Translations under genes and position numbers: made by a program
Shown here: positions 8,110-16,671 of the stretch, in pieces
How positions within the stretch are numbered: position 1 is the first letter of the stretch
How the letters are laid out: each line of letters opens with the position of its first letter
Notes under the pieces: model-generated
The model's database searches: none
The model's input: only the letters and a program-made list of their open reading frames with translations
What the model was told of the DNA's origin: nothing
Assembly: GCF_900176465.1 (NCBI RefSeq)
Contig: NZ_FWXR01000022.1
Location: 24,932-88,931, forward strand
DNA: 64,000 nucleotides
Reading direction: 5' to 3'
Source: Fulvimarina manganoxydans
Lineage (GTDB): Bacteria; Pseudomonadota; Alphaproteobacteria; Rhizobiales; Rhizobiaceae

Positions 8110-9621
8110 ATGCTCGACTTCATCCGTCTCGACGCCTCCGACAATGTCGTCACCCTCACAAAGCCCGTCCAGACAGGCCACGACGTCGATGGCGTCGCCA
8201 CCACCAGCATGATCCCCAAGGGCCACAAAATGGCCATTCGCGCGATCGCCAAGGGCGAGGCCGTGCGCAAATATGCGCAAGTCATCGGCTATGCCTCGGT
8301 GGACATCGCGCCCGGCGATCATGTCCACACCCAGAACACCGAATTCCGCAACACGACCGCGACCTACGAATTCTCGACCGATCTTCGCCCGGCCGAGATG
8401 GTGCCGGAATCAGCCCGCGACAGCTTCATGGGCTATCGCCGCAAGAACGGCTCGGTCGGGACCCGCAACTATATCGCCATCACCACCTCGGTGAATTGTT
8501 CGGCGACCGCGGCGAGGCGCATCGCCGACCATTTCGGGCCTGACGAGCTCGCCGCCTATCCCAATGTCGACGGCGTCGTCGCCTTCGTCCACGGCACCGG
8601 CTGCGGTATGGCCGGCGACGGCGACGGCTTCGAGGCGCTGCAACGGGTCTCTTGGGGCTATGCGCGCCATCCCAACCATGCGGGCGTCCTGATGGTGGGT
8701 CTCGGCTGCGAGATCAACCAGATCGATTGGCTGCTCGAAGCCTATGGCCTGGAGCGCGGACCGATGTTCCAGACCATGAACATCCAGGATGTGGCCGGTC
8801 TTCGCCGGACGATCGAGCTCGGCATCGAGAAGGTGAAGGCGATGCTGCCGATCGCCAACGAGGCCAAGCGCGAGCCCTGCCCGGCCTCGGAGCTGAAGGT
8901 GGCACTCCAATGCGGCGGCTCGGACGCCATGAGCGGCATCACCGCCAATCCGGCCCTCGGCTATGCCTGCGATCTTCTCGTCGCCCAAGGCGGCACGGGG
9001 GTGCTGGCCGAAACGCCCGAGATCTACGGCGCCGAACATCTTCTCACCCGCCGGGCGATCGACGAGAAGGTCGGCCAGAAGCTGATCGAGCGAATCCGCT
9101 GGTGGGAAGACTATACGCTGCGCAACAAGGGCTCGATGGACAACAATCCCTCGCCCGGCAACAAGCGCGGCGGCCTGACCACGATCCTCGAAAAATCCCT
9201 CGGCGCCGCCGCCAAGGGCGGCACGACCCCGCTGACCGGCGTCTATAAATATGGCGAGCCGGTCACCGCCAAGGGCTTCACCTTCATGGATTCCCCCGGC
9301 TACGATCCGGCCTCGGTCACCGGCCAGATCGCGTCGGGCTGCAATGTCGTCGTTTTCACCACCGGCCGAGGCTCGGCCTTCGGCTCTAAACCGGCACCGT
9401 GCATCAAGATCGCGACCAACACCGACATGTATACGCGCATGGTCGAGGACATGGACATCAATGCCGGCGCCATGCTGACCGACGGCGTGACGCTGGAGGA
9501 AAAGGGCCGCGAGATCTACGAGACGATCCTGCGCGTGGCGTCCGGCGAGAAGTCGAAATCGGAAGCCCAGGGCTTGGGCGATGAGGAATTCGTGCCCTGG
9601 CAGATCGGCGCGGTGATGTAG
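8110..9621 (+). CDS. uxaA: UxaA-family altronate/galactarate-type dehydratase
   Basis: 503 residues, the full length of altronate dehydratases. The N-terminal SAF-like domain (about 1-90) is followed by the dehydratase body, entered at 'GYRRKNGSVGTRNYIAI', with conserved Cys-rich segments (NCSATAARR, HGTGCGM, LGCEINQ, LQCGGSDAMSG, SGCNVVVFTTGRGS). The family removes water from D-altronate or galactarate to give 2-keto-3-deoxy acids, using iron. The ATG at 8110 aligns with the family start; the frame is open to 8041. As last gene of the TRAP operon it likely processes the imported acid. Altronate versus galactarate cannot be settled here. Confidence 0.8.
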   Translation: MLDFIRLDASDNVVTLTKPVQTGHDVDGVATTSMIPKGHKMAIRAIAKGEAVRKYAQVIGYASVDIAPGDHVHTQNTEFRNTTATYEFSTDLRPAEMVPESARDSFMGYRRKNGSVGTRNYIAITTSVNCSATAARRIADHFGPDELAAYPNVDGVVAFVHGTGCGMAGDGDGFEALQRVSWGYARHPNHAGVLMVGLGCEINQIDWLLEAYGLERGPMFQTMNIQDVAGLRRTIELGIEKVKAMLPIANEAKREPCPASELKVALQCGGSDAMSGITANPALGYACDLLVAQGGTGVLAETPEIYGAEHLLTRRAIDEKVGQKLIERIRWWEDYTLRNKGSMDNNPSPGNKRGGLTTILEKSLGAAAKGGTTPLTGVYKYGEPVTAKGFTFMDSPGYDPASVTGQIASGCNVVVFTTGRGSAFGSKPAPCIKIATNTDMYTRMVEDMDINAGAMLTDGVTLEEKGREIYETILRVASGEKSKSEAQGLGDEEFVPWQIGAVM

Positions 9622-9669
9622 TCCCCTTCCCCATAGCGGACATTTGGCCGGAGCTTCCGTAACCGCCCC

Positions 9670-9714
9670 TTGCAGGCTGCGCCATCTGTCGCCTATTTTA
9701 CGACAGATGGCGCA
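9670..9714 (+). promoter_or_regulatory. Operator-promoter of the Xre-RES toxin-antitoxin pair
   Basis: A perfect 14-bp inverted repeat (TGCGCCATCTGTCG at 9678-9691, CGACAGATGGCGCA at 9701-9714) encloses the 9-base loop cctatttta. The loop holds a plausible -10 (TATTTT, 9694-9699), and TTGCAG (9670-9675) sits 18 bases upstream as a possible -35. An outer TTGCAG/CTGCAA pair also flanks the site. It ends 31 bases before the antitoxin start, as expected for an autorepressed toxin-antitoxin promoter; a dehydratase terminator is the alternative reading. Confidence 0.65.
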
Positions 9715-9745
9715 GCATGGCTGCAAGACCGGGGGCGCGTGAGAC

Positions 9746-10198
9746 ATGGAACAGGGTGAATTTTCAAAGGTCACGTCGCTTCTCGGCGGCGAAGCGACAC
9801 TGAGACAGGCTGTGAACTCGCCTTTCGAGGCCCATGAGCTGATCGAAAGCGGGATTCCCTCCGGCGCCCTGTCCGCCCTCAGGGCCCATATCGCCGATCT
9901 TCCCTTTGCCGCTGTCGAACGGGTGGTCGGCATCAGCCTGAGAACGGTGCAGCGTCACGAGGCGGAAGGCGGAAAGCGTCGTCTCAGCACCGAACAGAGC
10001 GGCCGCGCCTGGAAATTCGCGGAGATTCTCGGTAAAGCTACGGAGGTCTTCGGCACACAAGCTGCAGCGGAGGACTGGCTGAAGCGCCCTGCACTTGCGC
10101 TCGATCAGCGAACGCCCCTCGAACTCCTCTCGACGCCGGCCGGCACGAAGCTCGTCGAAGATCATCTCACGCGCCTGGAATATGGCGTCTATGAATGA
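9746..10198 (+). CDS. Xre/MbcA/ParS-type antitoxin of a RES system
   Basis: 150 residues. The N-terminal HTH-like half ('ERVVGISLRTVQRHEAEG', about 58-75) resembles Xre-type antitoxins. The C-terminal half is a DUF2384-type toxin-binding domain ('AAEDWLKRPALALDQRTPLELLST', with the signature W and the 'P-LELL-T-G' pattern). It should neutralise the RES toxin encoded next and repress the shared promoter through the palindrome at 9678-9714. It overlaps the toxin start by four bases (ATGA), implying coupled translation. Confidence 0.88.
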   Translation: MEQGEFSKVTSLLGGEATLRQAVNSPFEAHELIESGIPSGALSALRAHIADLPFAAVERVVGISLRTVQRHEAEGGKRRLSTEQSGRAWKFAEILGKATEVFGTQAAAEDWLKRPALALDQRTPLELLSTPAGTKLVEDHLTRLEYGVYE

Positions 10199-10695
10199 TC
10201 GCGCCGTCATTGCCCTTCGACACGAGCGGTTTTCGCTTCTGGCGTCTCGACGACGCTCGCTTTGCGAAGAGCTGGGATAGCGGCGAGGGCAGTTTCCGCG
10301 TCGGTGGACGGTGGAATGCGCCTGGCCAACGCGTCGTCTATGCCGCGCTCGATCCCTCGACGGCCATTCTCGAAGTCGCCGTGCATAAGGGATTTCGCAC
10401 CCTCGACACGGTTCGGCATGTGCTGACCTCGGCCCGGATCGCCGATCCGAGCGCCGTGCATATCGTCATGCCTTCCGACATTCCCAATGCGAATTGGCTG
10501 ACCCCAGGTCTTTCCAGCGCGGGTCAGAAGGCGTTCGGGGCCGACCTGCTCCGCCGGCATGCCGTGATTGCAATTCCCAGCGTCGTTTCGCGCCATAGCT
10601 GGAATCTGATCTTTCAGGTCCCCGCCGGTTTCGTTCTTGACGACATCCAGCAAGAGCCCTTCGCGCTCGATCCCCGACTTCATCCTCCGTCCTGA
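10195..10695 (+). CDS. RES-domain toxin (NAD+-depleting family)
   Basis: 166 residues of the RES family, named after conserved Arg, Glu and Ser. 'FRFWRL' and 'GGRWNAPGQRVVYAALDPSTAILE' give the R and E; the S lies near 'SRHSWNLIFQVPA'. Characterised RES toxins (for example MbcT) act on NAD+ and stall growth. The gene starts inside the antitoxin stop codon (ATGA at 10195-10198). A strong terminator at 10728-10759 closes the unit. All expected landmarks are present, so the toxin looks intact. Confidence 0.9.
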   Translation: MIAPSLPFDTSGFRFWRLDDARFAKSWDSGEGSFRVGGRWNAPGQRVVYAALDPSTAILEVAVHKGFRTLDTVRHVLTSARIADPSAVHIVMPSDIPNANWLTPGLSSAGQKAFGADLLRRHAVIAIPSVVSRHSWNLIFQVPAGFVLDDIQQEPFALDPRLHPPS

Positions 10696-10727
10696 GGAAC
10701 GCGCTGGGCATACCGTCCGTGAAAAAC

Positions 10728-10759
10728 GAAGCCGCCGGGCCTTTCGACCCGGCGGCTTC
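10728..10759. terminator. Bidirectional terminator between RES toxin and aceA
   Basis: GAAGCCGCCGGG (10728-10739) and CCCGGCGGCTTC (10748-10759) form a perfect 12-bp stem with an 8-base loop. An A-rich run precedes it (gaaaaac), which becomes a U-tract for the convergent aceA transcript. Confidence 0.85.
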
Positions 10760-10786
10760 CGCATTCCCGCTTGTCGTAAGCCGCGC

Positions 10787-12391
10787 TTACTCCGCGGCGA
10801 CCGAGAACTGGTTCATCGTGTTGTCCTTGCCGCCGGCCTTGAGGGCCGCTTCGCCGGCAAAGTATTCCTTATGGTCGTCGCCGAGGTCGGAGCCGGCCAT
10901 GTTCTGGTGCTTGACGCAGGCGATGCCCTGGCGGATTTCCTCGCGCTGCACCGTCTTGACGTAGCCGAGCATGGCTTCGTCGCCGAAATAGCGCTTGGCG
11001 AGATTGTCGGTCGACAGCGCCGCCGTGTGATAGGTCGGCAGGGTGATGAGGTGGTGGAAGATACCCGCCTCGCGCGCCGCATCCGCCTGGAAACTCTGGA
11101 TCTGGCGGTCGGCCTCGATGCCGAGCTCCGTCACGTCATACTGGGCCGACATCAGCTTGGAGGCGTCATAGGCGCTGACGTCGCGGCCCTCGTTCGACCA
11201 GGTCTCATAGACATGCTGGCGGAACTTCAGCGTCCAGTTGAAGGAGGGCGAGTTGTTATAGACGAGCTTGGCGTTCGGGATGACCTCGCGGATGCGCTTC
11301 ACCATGCCGCCGATCTGGGCCACATGCGGCTTCTCTGTCTCGATCCAGAGCAGATCGGCGCCGTTCTGGAGCGAGGTGATGCCGTCGAGGACGCAGCGAT
11401 CCTCGCCCGTGCCGGGCTTGAACTGGTAGAGGTTCGAGGGCAGGCGCTTGGGGCGCATCAGCTTGCCGTCGCGCTTGATGACGACGTCGGACGGCTTCAG
11501 ATCGTCGATCGAGACCTCCTCGCAGTCGAGGAAGGCGTTGTACTGATCGCCCAGATCGCCGGGCTCGGCCGAATAGGCGATTTCCTTGGTGAGGCCCGCG
11601 CCGAGCGAGTCGGTCCGGGCGACGATCACGCCGTCGTCGACGCCCATTTCCAGGAAGGCGTAGCGCAGGGCCCGGATCTTGTGGATGAAGGCCTCGTGCG
11701 GAACTGTGACCTTGCCGTCCTGATGGCCGCACTGCTTCTCGTCCGACACCTGGTTCTCGATCTGAAGCGCGCAGGCGCCCGCCTCGATCATCTTCTTGGC
11801 CAGGAGATAGGTAGCCTCCGCATTGCCGAAACCGGCATCGATATCGGCGATGATCGGAACCACATGGGTCTCGTGATTGTCGATCTCGTTCTGAATGCGC
11901 TGGGCCTTCGTCTCGTCGCCGGCCTCGCGGGCCGCGTCGAGATCGCGGAACAGCATGCCGAGCTCGCGGGCATCGGCCTGACGCAGGAAGGTGTAGAGCT
12001 CCTCGATCAGCGCCGGCACGGAGGTCTTCTCATGCATGGACTGATCGGGCAGCGGGCCGAATTCGGAACGCAGCGCCGCGACCATCCAGCCGGACAGGTA
12101 CAGATAGCGGCGCTTGGTCGAGCCGAAATGCTTCTTGATGGAGATCATCTTCTGCTGGCCGACGAAACCATGCCAGCAGCCGAGCGACTGGGTGTATTGG
12201 GACGGATCGGCGTCGTATGCCGCCATGTCTTCGCGCATGATCTTGGCGGTGTATTTGGCGATGTCGAGCCCGGTCTTGAACTTGTTCTGGGCGCGCATGC
12301 GGGCGACCGCCTCGGGCTCGATGGCGCCCCAGGAATCGTACTTCTTCTTGAGGTCGGTGATGTATTGGATGTCGCTCTGATAGGTCGTCAT
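10787..12391 (-). CDS. aceA: Isocitrate lyase, long form
   Basis: 534 residues; splits isocitrate into succinate and glyoxylate, the first step of the glyoxylate shunt. The active-site segment reads EKQCGHQDGK, with catalytic Cys at residue 221. It thus has K-Q-C-G-H instead of the K-K-C-G-H of the common 430-residue enzymes, as in the longer Pseudomonas-type subgroup. Other motifs are 'IADIDAGFGNAEATYLL' and 'YNNSPSFNW'. No malate synthase lies nearby. A 520-base region separates it from the divergent DMT exporter. It ends at the shared terminator with the RES toxin. Confidence 0.95.
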   Translation of the reverse strand: MTTYQSDIQYITDLKKKYDSWGAIEPEAVARMRAQNKFKTGLDIAKYTAKIMREDMAAYDADPSQYTQSLGCWHGFVGQQKMISIKKHFGSTKRRYLYLSGWMVAALRSEFGPLPDQSMHEKTSVPALIEELYTFLRQADARELGMLFRDLDAAREAGDETKAQRIQNEIDNHETHVVPIIADIDAGFGNAEATYLLAKKMIEAGACALQIENQVSDEKQCGHQDGKVTVPHEAFIHKIRALRYAFLEMGVDDGVIVARTDSLGAGLTKEIAYSAEPGDLGDQYNAFLDCEEVSIDDLKPSDVVIKRDGKLMRPKRLPSNLYQFKPGTGEDRCVLDGITSLQNGADLLWIETEKPHVAQIGGMVKRIREVIPNAKLVYNNSPSFNWTLKFRQHVYETWSNEGRDVSAYDASKLMSAQYDVTELGIEADRQIQSFQADAAREAGIFHHLITLPTYHTAALSTDNLAKRYFGDEAMLGYVKTVQREEIRQGIACVKHQNMAGSDLGDDHKEYFAGEAALKAGGKDNTMNQFSVAAE

Positions 12392-12912
12392 CTCGGTGCC
12401 CCCTTTGGGAATGGAATTGTCAAATCTTGTAAGTCCGGTCTGCCAAGCGCGCCGGCGACTGCAAGAGCCGAAGGCGGCGGCTGAACCGCTTGGGTCTGTT
12501 GTGCGCCCTGAGCGGCCGCCTGTCGACGCAAGCCGGTGGTTCAGCTTGTCGAAATCGAGTCACGCTGTTGCACTGCGACAGGACAAAATCTGTCGATTTG
12601 TAAAGATTGTGACAGATCCATTTGCCCTCTGATCAGGCCACACGCCTTCCGATCCATGAATTTCGGCGGCTCTCGCCTCACTCCCGAGAGATCATAACGC
12701 TGTGAGACAATGACTGGCGCGCCGGCCCGAACGCGTGTTAGATCGGATCCCTGTCCATCAGGGCCGGCAGTCAATTTCCCCTCGCCCCACCGGGTATCCG
12801 CTTGGCGGAGGGGCCGCGTCCTTTAGCCTTCCGTCTCCCGGGCGAGACTCGTATCTGCCGACCGTCCTTCCGCCGGCAGATCGCGCCCCCCGCATGATCA
12901 GTCGAGTTGCCC
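12392..12912. other. Divergent control region aceA / DMT exporter
   Basis: 521 bases without a credible gene. An AT-rich patch (12541-12640) carries an imperfect palindrome, GACAG (12577-12581) / CTGTC (12590-12594) around gacaaaat. It also has two related tracts, TTTGTAAAG (12597-12605 region) and CTTGTAAG near 12426. These could serve control of aceA, but no -10/-35 pair is convincing. Confidence 0.4.
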
Positions 12913-13830
12913 ATGGTCGGCCTTGCCTCGAAAGCCAGAGAAGACAGAGTGCTGCTCGGCATCGTGCTGACGCTCGCCGCCTATGCGGGCTTCTCTTGCA
13001 TCGATTCCAGCGCCAAATGGCTCGCTTTGGCCGGGCTTCCCGCCTTTCAGATCGCCTTCATGCGCTATTTCGGCCATTTCCTGATCTCGACCGGGCTGAT
13101 CGCCCGGGGCGGCGTCTCGCTCGATCGGTTTTCCACCGAGCGCTTCGGCCTCGTTCTGTTACGCTCGGTGCTGCTGATGGCCTCGACAGCGCTCAATTTC
13201 ATCGCCGTACGCTATCTGCCGCTGACGCTGACCGGCACGATCATGTTTTTGGCGCCGATCCTCATCTGCGCCCTGTCCTTCCCGCTTCTGGGCGAGCGCG
13301 TCGGTCCCTGGCGCTGGTCGGCCATCGTCGTCGGCTTCTTCGGCGTCGTCATTGCCATTCGCCCCTTCGATGCCGACTTCCATTGGGCGGTGTTCCTGTC
13401 TCTGACGAGCGTCACCTGCATGTCCGGCTATTCGATCCTGACGCGAAAGCTCGCCGGCATCGTCGCCCCCGACACGATGCAGTTCTATAGCGGGCTCGTC
13501 GGCACGCTCGCGCTCCTGCCGCTGGCAATCCTCGTCTGGGAGATGCCCGAGACGGGGCTCGAACTGACGATCCTCGTCTCGATCGGCTTTTTCGGCTGGT
13601 TCGGCCACCAATTGCTGACGACTGCCTTTTCCTATGCTCCGGCCAGCGCCCTGACGCCGTTCTCCTATGTCTTCATCGTCTATCTAACGATCTGGAGCAT
13701 CGTGCTCTTCGACGAATGGCCGGATCATTGGACCATCGTCGGCGGCGCGATCGTCGTCGCCTCGGGCCTCGTCATCTGGTTCCGCGAAAAGCGGCTCGAC
13801 AAGGTCAAGCGCCTCGCGCCGCATCATTGA
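12913..13830 (+). CDS. EamA/DMT-family transporter
   Basis: 305 residues with ten predicted membrane helices arranged as two EamA repeats (about 15-140 and 155-290). Typical DMT signatures are present: 'ALNFIAVRYLPLTLTGTIMFLAPI' near residue 95 and 'ALTPFSYVFIVYLTIW' near residue 245, each an aromatic/Pro-rich helix of an EamA unit. Such proteins export or exchange metabolites; the substrate is unknown. An in-frame TTG two codons upstream (12907) could also be used, and neither start has a clear ribosome site. Apparently monocistronic. Confidence 0.85.
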   Translation: MVGLASKAREDRVLLGIVLTLAAYAGFSCIDSSAKWLALAGLPAFQIAFMRYFGHFLISTGLIARGGVSLDRFSTERFGLVLLRSVLLMASTALNFIAVRYLPLTLTGTIMFLAPILICALSFPLLGERVGPWRWSAIVVGFFGVVIAIRPFDADFHWAVFLSLTSVTCMSGYSILTRKLAGIVAPDTMQFYSGLVGTLALLPLAILVWEMPETGLELTILVSIGFFGWFGHQLLTTAFSYAPASALTPFSYVFIVYLTIWSIVLFDEWPDHWTIVGGAIVVASGLVIWFREKRLDKVKRLAPHH

Positions 13831-13878
13831 GGGGGTCGAAGGCTCTCGCCATCATCGAAAATCTGCGGAGCTGGCAAG

Positions 13879-14259
13879 CTAGGCAGCTTCAAAACCGTCA
13901 AGCCGATAAGGGCGAACGAGAAGATCGGCGGAGATCGACCATCCATTTGCGATCCGGTGGATCATCTCGACCGTCAGCGGGCGTCGACGCGCAAGAACGT
14001 CGTCGGCAAGGTCCGGCGTGCCGATCAAACCATTGAAGTCCTCGCGCGTCCTTTCGCCGGACAATAGGAACTGGTTTAGAAGCGAGATCGGATCGGGCGC
14101 TTCGACCGGCCAACGCTGCTCTTCATAGGCATTGACGAGGGTGGCGAGGACATCGAGTTTGTCCCCATCGTCGCTTCCAGGCACAGCACCCCAAAGTCGC
14201 TCGATTTCAGCCAGGGCCGCCGCATGATCCTGATCGCTTCGGATTGGGCGAATATCCAT
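13879..14259 (-). CDS. higA: HigA-type antitoxin
   Basis: 126 residues. An N-terminal dimerisation region (MDIRPIRSDQDHAAALAEIERLW) precedes an Xre-like helix-turn-helix ('DLADDVLARRRPLTVEMIHRIANGWSISADLLV' region), the usual HigA layout. The start at 14259 has GGGAG nearby; the frame runs open to 14319 inside higB. It follows higB by 13 bases, the toxin-first order typical of higBA. It should bind HigB and repress the operon. The C-terminus after the HTH is short (PYRLDGFEAA). Confidence 0.88.
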   Translation of the reverse strand: MDIRPIRSDQDHAAALAEIERLWGAVPGSDDGDKLDVLATLVNAYEEQRWPVEAPDPISLLNQFLLSGERTREDFNGLIGTPDLADDVLARRRPLTVEMIHRIANGWSISADLLVRPYRLDGFEAA

Positions 14260-14272
14260 TCTGCGGCTCCCT

Positions 14273-14575
14273 TCAAAACTGCGACACAGTGCGCGCGTCG
14301 ACGCGGTCGTATTCGGCATGTGTGCCGATGAATTTGATGAATGCGATGCCCCGATGGAAGTCGAAGGCCGCGATCAATCGGAAATTCCCTCCGGCAATCT
14401 CGAAACGGATGCGTTCGCCGTCAATGACTTTCGCCTTTGGAAAGGTCGATTGGACGTCGGCCGTGCTTCGCCAGGACGCACTTTTGGCGAGGGTATACCA
14501 ATGGGCAAGCGATGGCTCGGCACGCGGATCCTTGCTACAAAAAGCGATCAGGGCCTGCCGAGAGATGATACGCAT
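14273..14575 (-). CDS. higB: HigB-type mRNA interferase toxin
   Basis: 100 residues of the HigB branch of the RelE fold. The characteristic opening is MRIISRQALIAFCSKDP, followed by 'WYTLAKSASWRSTADVQSTFPKA', 'IRFEIAGGNFRLIAAFDF' and the closing 'FIKFIGTHAEYDRVDA'. These are the family's conserved W-S and G-T-H-A-x-Y-D elements. HigB cleaves mRNA on translating ribosomes. The start at 14575 matches the family's N-terminus; an in-frame ATG at 14593 would add six residues. First gene of the higBA pair. Confidence 0.9.
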   Translation of the reverse strand: MRIISRQALIAFCSKDPRAEPSLAHWYTLAKSASWRSTADVQSTFPKAKVIDGERIRFEIAGGNFRLIAAFDFHRGIAFIKFIGTHAEYDRVDARTVSQF

Positions 14576-14701
14576 ACCGACGCGGTCCTGCATTCCTCAT
14601 GATCGGTTTGCTACCGAAAATGATCGCCGAACAGAAGTCCTTTTCACTCAGCGGATCCCAACCCCGTGAGAGTGGCACCCAACGCATTTGCGTGCCCGAA
14701 C

Positions 14702-14719
14702 ATTAATGTATACATTAAT
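14702..14719. promoter_or_regulatory. 18-bp palindromic operator of the sugar-acid operon
   Basis: ATTAATGTATACATTAAT is a perfect palindrome 56 bases before the dehydratase ATG. Its centre (TGTATACA) fits the T-x-G-T-x(n)-A-C-x-A pattern bound by FCD-type GntR regulators. The last gene of this operon (19654-20409) is such a regulator, so it is the best candidate for autogenous control. The AT-rich arms may also supply the -10 element. Confidence 0.7.
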
Positions 14720-14775
14720 CGCCGAGACTGCGATTGGCGGCGAATCGCCGAAATGCGGCATCTTCCGAGGATATC

Positions 14776-16572
14776 ATGACCACCGAGACCCCGAATAAGC
14801 TGCGCTCGCGCGCCTGGTTCGACAATCCCGCCAATCCCGACATGACGGCGCTCTATCTGGAACGCTATCTCAATTACGGGATCAGCCAGGAGGAGCTGCA
14901 GTCCGGCAAGCCGATCATCGGCATCGCCCAGACCGGCTCCGATCTGTCCCCCTGCAATCGCCATCATCTCGAACTCGCCAAGCGGGTGCGTGAAGGCATT
15001 CGCGACGCGGGCGGCATTGTCCTCGAATTTCCGGTCCATCCGATCCAGGAGACCGGCAAGCGGCCGACCGCCTCGCTCGACCGCAATCTCGCTTATCTCG
15101 GCCTCGTCGAACTCCTTTACGGCTATCCGCTCGACGGCGTCGTTCTGACCATCGGTTGCGACAAGACGACGCCGGCCTGTCTGATGGCGGCGGCGACCGT
15201 CAACATCCCGGCGATCGCGCTCTCGGTCGGGCCGATGCTGAATGGCTGGTTCCGGGGCGAGCGCACGGGCTCGGGCACCATCGTCTGGAAGGCCCGCGAG
15301 ATGATGGCCGCCGGCGAGATCGACTATGCCGGCTTCATCAAGCTCGTGGCTTCGTCGGCTCCGTCCACCGGCTATTGCAACACGATGGGCACGGCGACGA
15401 CGATGAACTCGCTCGCCGAAGCCCTCGGAATGCAGCTTCCGGGCTCGGCGGCGATCCCCGCGCCTTATCGCGACCGGCAGGAAATGGCCTGGCGCACCGG
15501 CAAGCGCATCGTCGACATGGTCCACGAAGACCTGAAGCCGACCGACATCATGACGCGCAAGGCCTTCGAGAACGCCATTCGCGTCAATTCGGCGATCGGC
15601 GGCTCCACCAACGCGCCGATCCATCTGAACGCGATCGCCCGCCATCTCGGCGTCGAGCTCACGGTCGACGACTGGCAGACGATCGGCGAGGACATCCCCC
15701 TCCTCGTCAATCTCCAGCCGGCCGGCGAATATCTCGGCGAAGACTATTACCATGCCGGCGGCGTGCCGGCGGTCGTCAACCAGCTGATGGAACAGGGCCT
15801 GATCCACGAGGATGCCCTGACCGTGAACGGCAAGACGATCGGCGAGAACTGCAAGGGCGCCGAGATCGCCGACGCCAATGTCATCCGGACCTATGACGAC
15901 CCGCTGAAGCCGCGCGCCGGCTTCCGGGTTCTGAAGGGCAATCTCTTCTCCTCGGCGATCATGAAGCTGTCGGTCGTTTCGGAGGAGTTCCGCAAGCGCT
16001 ACCTCTCCAATCCCGACGATCCGATGGCCTTCGAGGGCAACGCCGTCGTCTTCGACGGGCCGGAGGACTATCATCACCGGATCGACGACCCTTCGCTGAA
16101 GATCGACGAGCATTCGGTTCTGTTCATGCGCGGCGCCGGGCCGATCGGCTATCCGGGCGCAGCCGAGGTCGTGAACATGCGCGCCCCGGATTATCTCATC
16201 AAGCGCGGCATCACCTCGCTCGCCTGTATCGGCGACGGGCGCCAGTCGGGCACGTCGGGCTCGCCCTCGATCCTCAACGCCTCGCCGGAAGCGGCTGCCG
16301 GCGGCGGACTGGCCCTACTCAAGACCGGCGACAAGGTGCGCATCGATCTCGGCAAGGGCACGGCCGACATGCTGATCTCCGAGGAGGAACTGGCCGAGCG
16401 GCGCCAGGCACTCGAGGCGGCCGGCGGCTTCCCCTATCCGGATCACCAGAGCCCCTGGCAGGAAATCCAGCGCGGCCTCGTCGGTCAGATGGAGACCGGC
16501 GCCTGTCTCGACATGGCGACCGCCTATCAGCGGATCGCTCAGACCAAGGGCCTGCCCCGGGACAACCACTGA
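14776..16572 (+). CDS. IlvD/Edd-family sugar-acid dehydratase (arabinonate/xylonate type)
   Basis: 598 residues. Matches the aldonate branch of IlvD/Edd dehydratases: '[20 protein letters not shown]', '[19 protein letters not shown]', '[19 protein letters not shown]', '[13 protein letters not shown]'. The three cysteines (SPC, GCDK, YCN) are the [2Fe-2S] ligands. The C-terminal '[20 protein letters not shown]' and final 'LPRDNH' resemble L-arabinonate and D-xylonate dehydratases, which give 2-keto-3-deoxy acids. The ATG at 14776 follows CGAGG. First gene of an operon with three dehydrogenases and a GntR regulator, so the substrate is an aldonic acid; which one is open. Confidence 0.88.
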   Translation: MTTETPNKLRSRAWFDNPANPDMTALYLERYLNYGISQEELQSGKPIIGIAQTGSDLSPCNRHHLELAKRVREGIRDAGGIVLEFPVHPIQETGKRPTASLDRNLAYLGLVELLYGYPLDGVVLTIGCDKTTPACLMAAATVNIPAIALSVGPMLNGWFRGERTGSGTIVWKAREMMAAGEIDYAGFIKLVASSAPSTGYCNTMGTATTMNSLAEALGMQLPGSAAIPAPYRDRQEMAWRTGKRIVDMVHEDLKPTDIMTRKAFENAIRVNSAIGGSTNAPIHLNAIARHLGVELTVDDWQTIGEDIPLLVNLQPAGEYLGEDYYHAGGVPAVVNQLMEQGLIHEDALTVNGKTIGENCKGAEIADANVIRTYDDPLKPRAGFRVLKGNLFSSAIMKLSVVSEEFRKRYLSNPDDPMAFEGNAVVFDGPEDYHHRIDDPSLKIDEHSVLFMRGAGPIGYPGAAEVVNMRAPDYLIKRGITSLACIGDGRQSGTSGSPSILNASPEAAAGGGLALLKTGDKVRIDLGKGTADMLISEEELAERRQALEAAGGFPYPDHQSPWQEIQRGLVGQMETGACLDMATAYQRIAQTKGLPRDNH

Positions 16573-16671
16573 CACCGACCGGTCCGGCCGGGTGCGTGAG
16601 GCCCGGCCATTCCCGCGTCCGGGCCGCCCGATGGCGGTCCTCCCCAACAGAAGACAAGGCAGAGACAAGAC

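Noticed and set aside
8410..9933. 507-residue minus-strand open frame
   Set aside because: Antisense to uxaA and crosses the antitoxin promoter; no motif.
10637..12484. 615-residue plus-strand open frame
   Set aside because: Antisense to the clearly conserved isocitrate lyase; no recognisable protein features.
14644..16113. 489-residue minus-strand open frame
   Set aside because: Antisense to the IlvD-type dehydratase.
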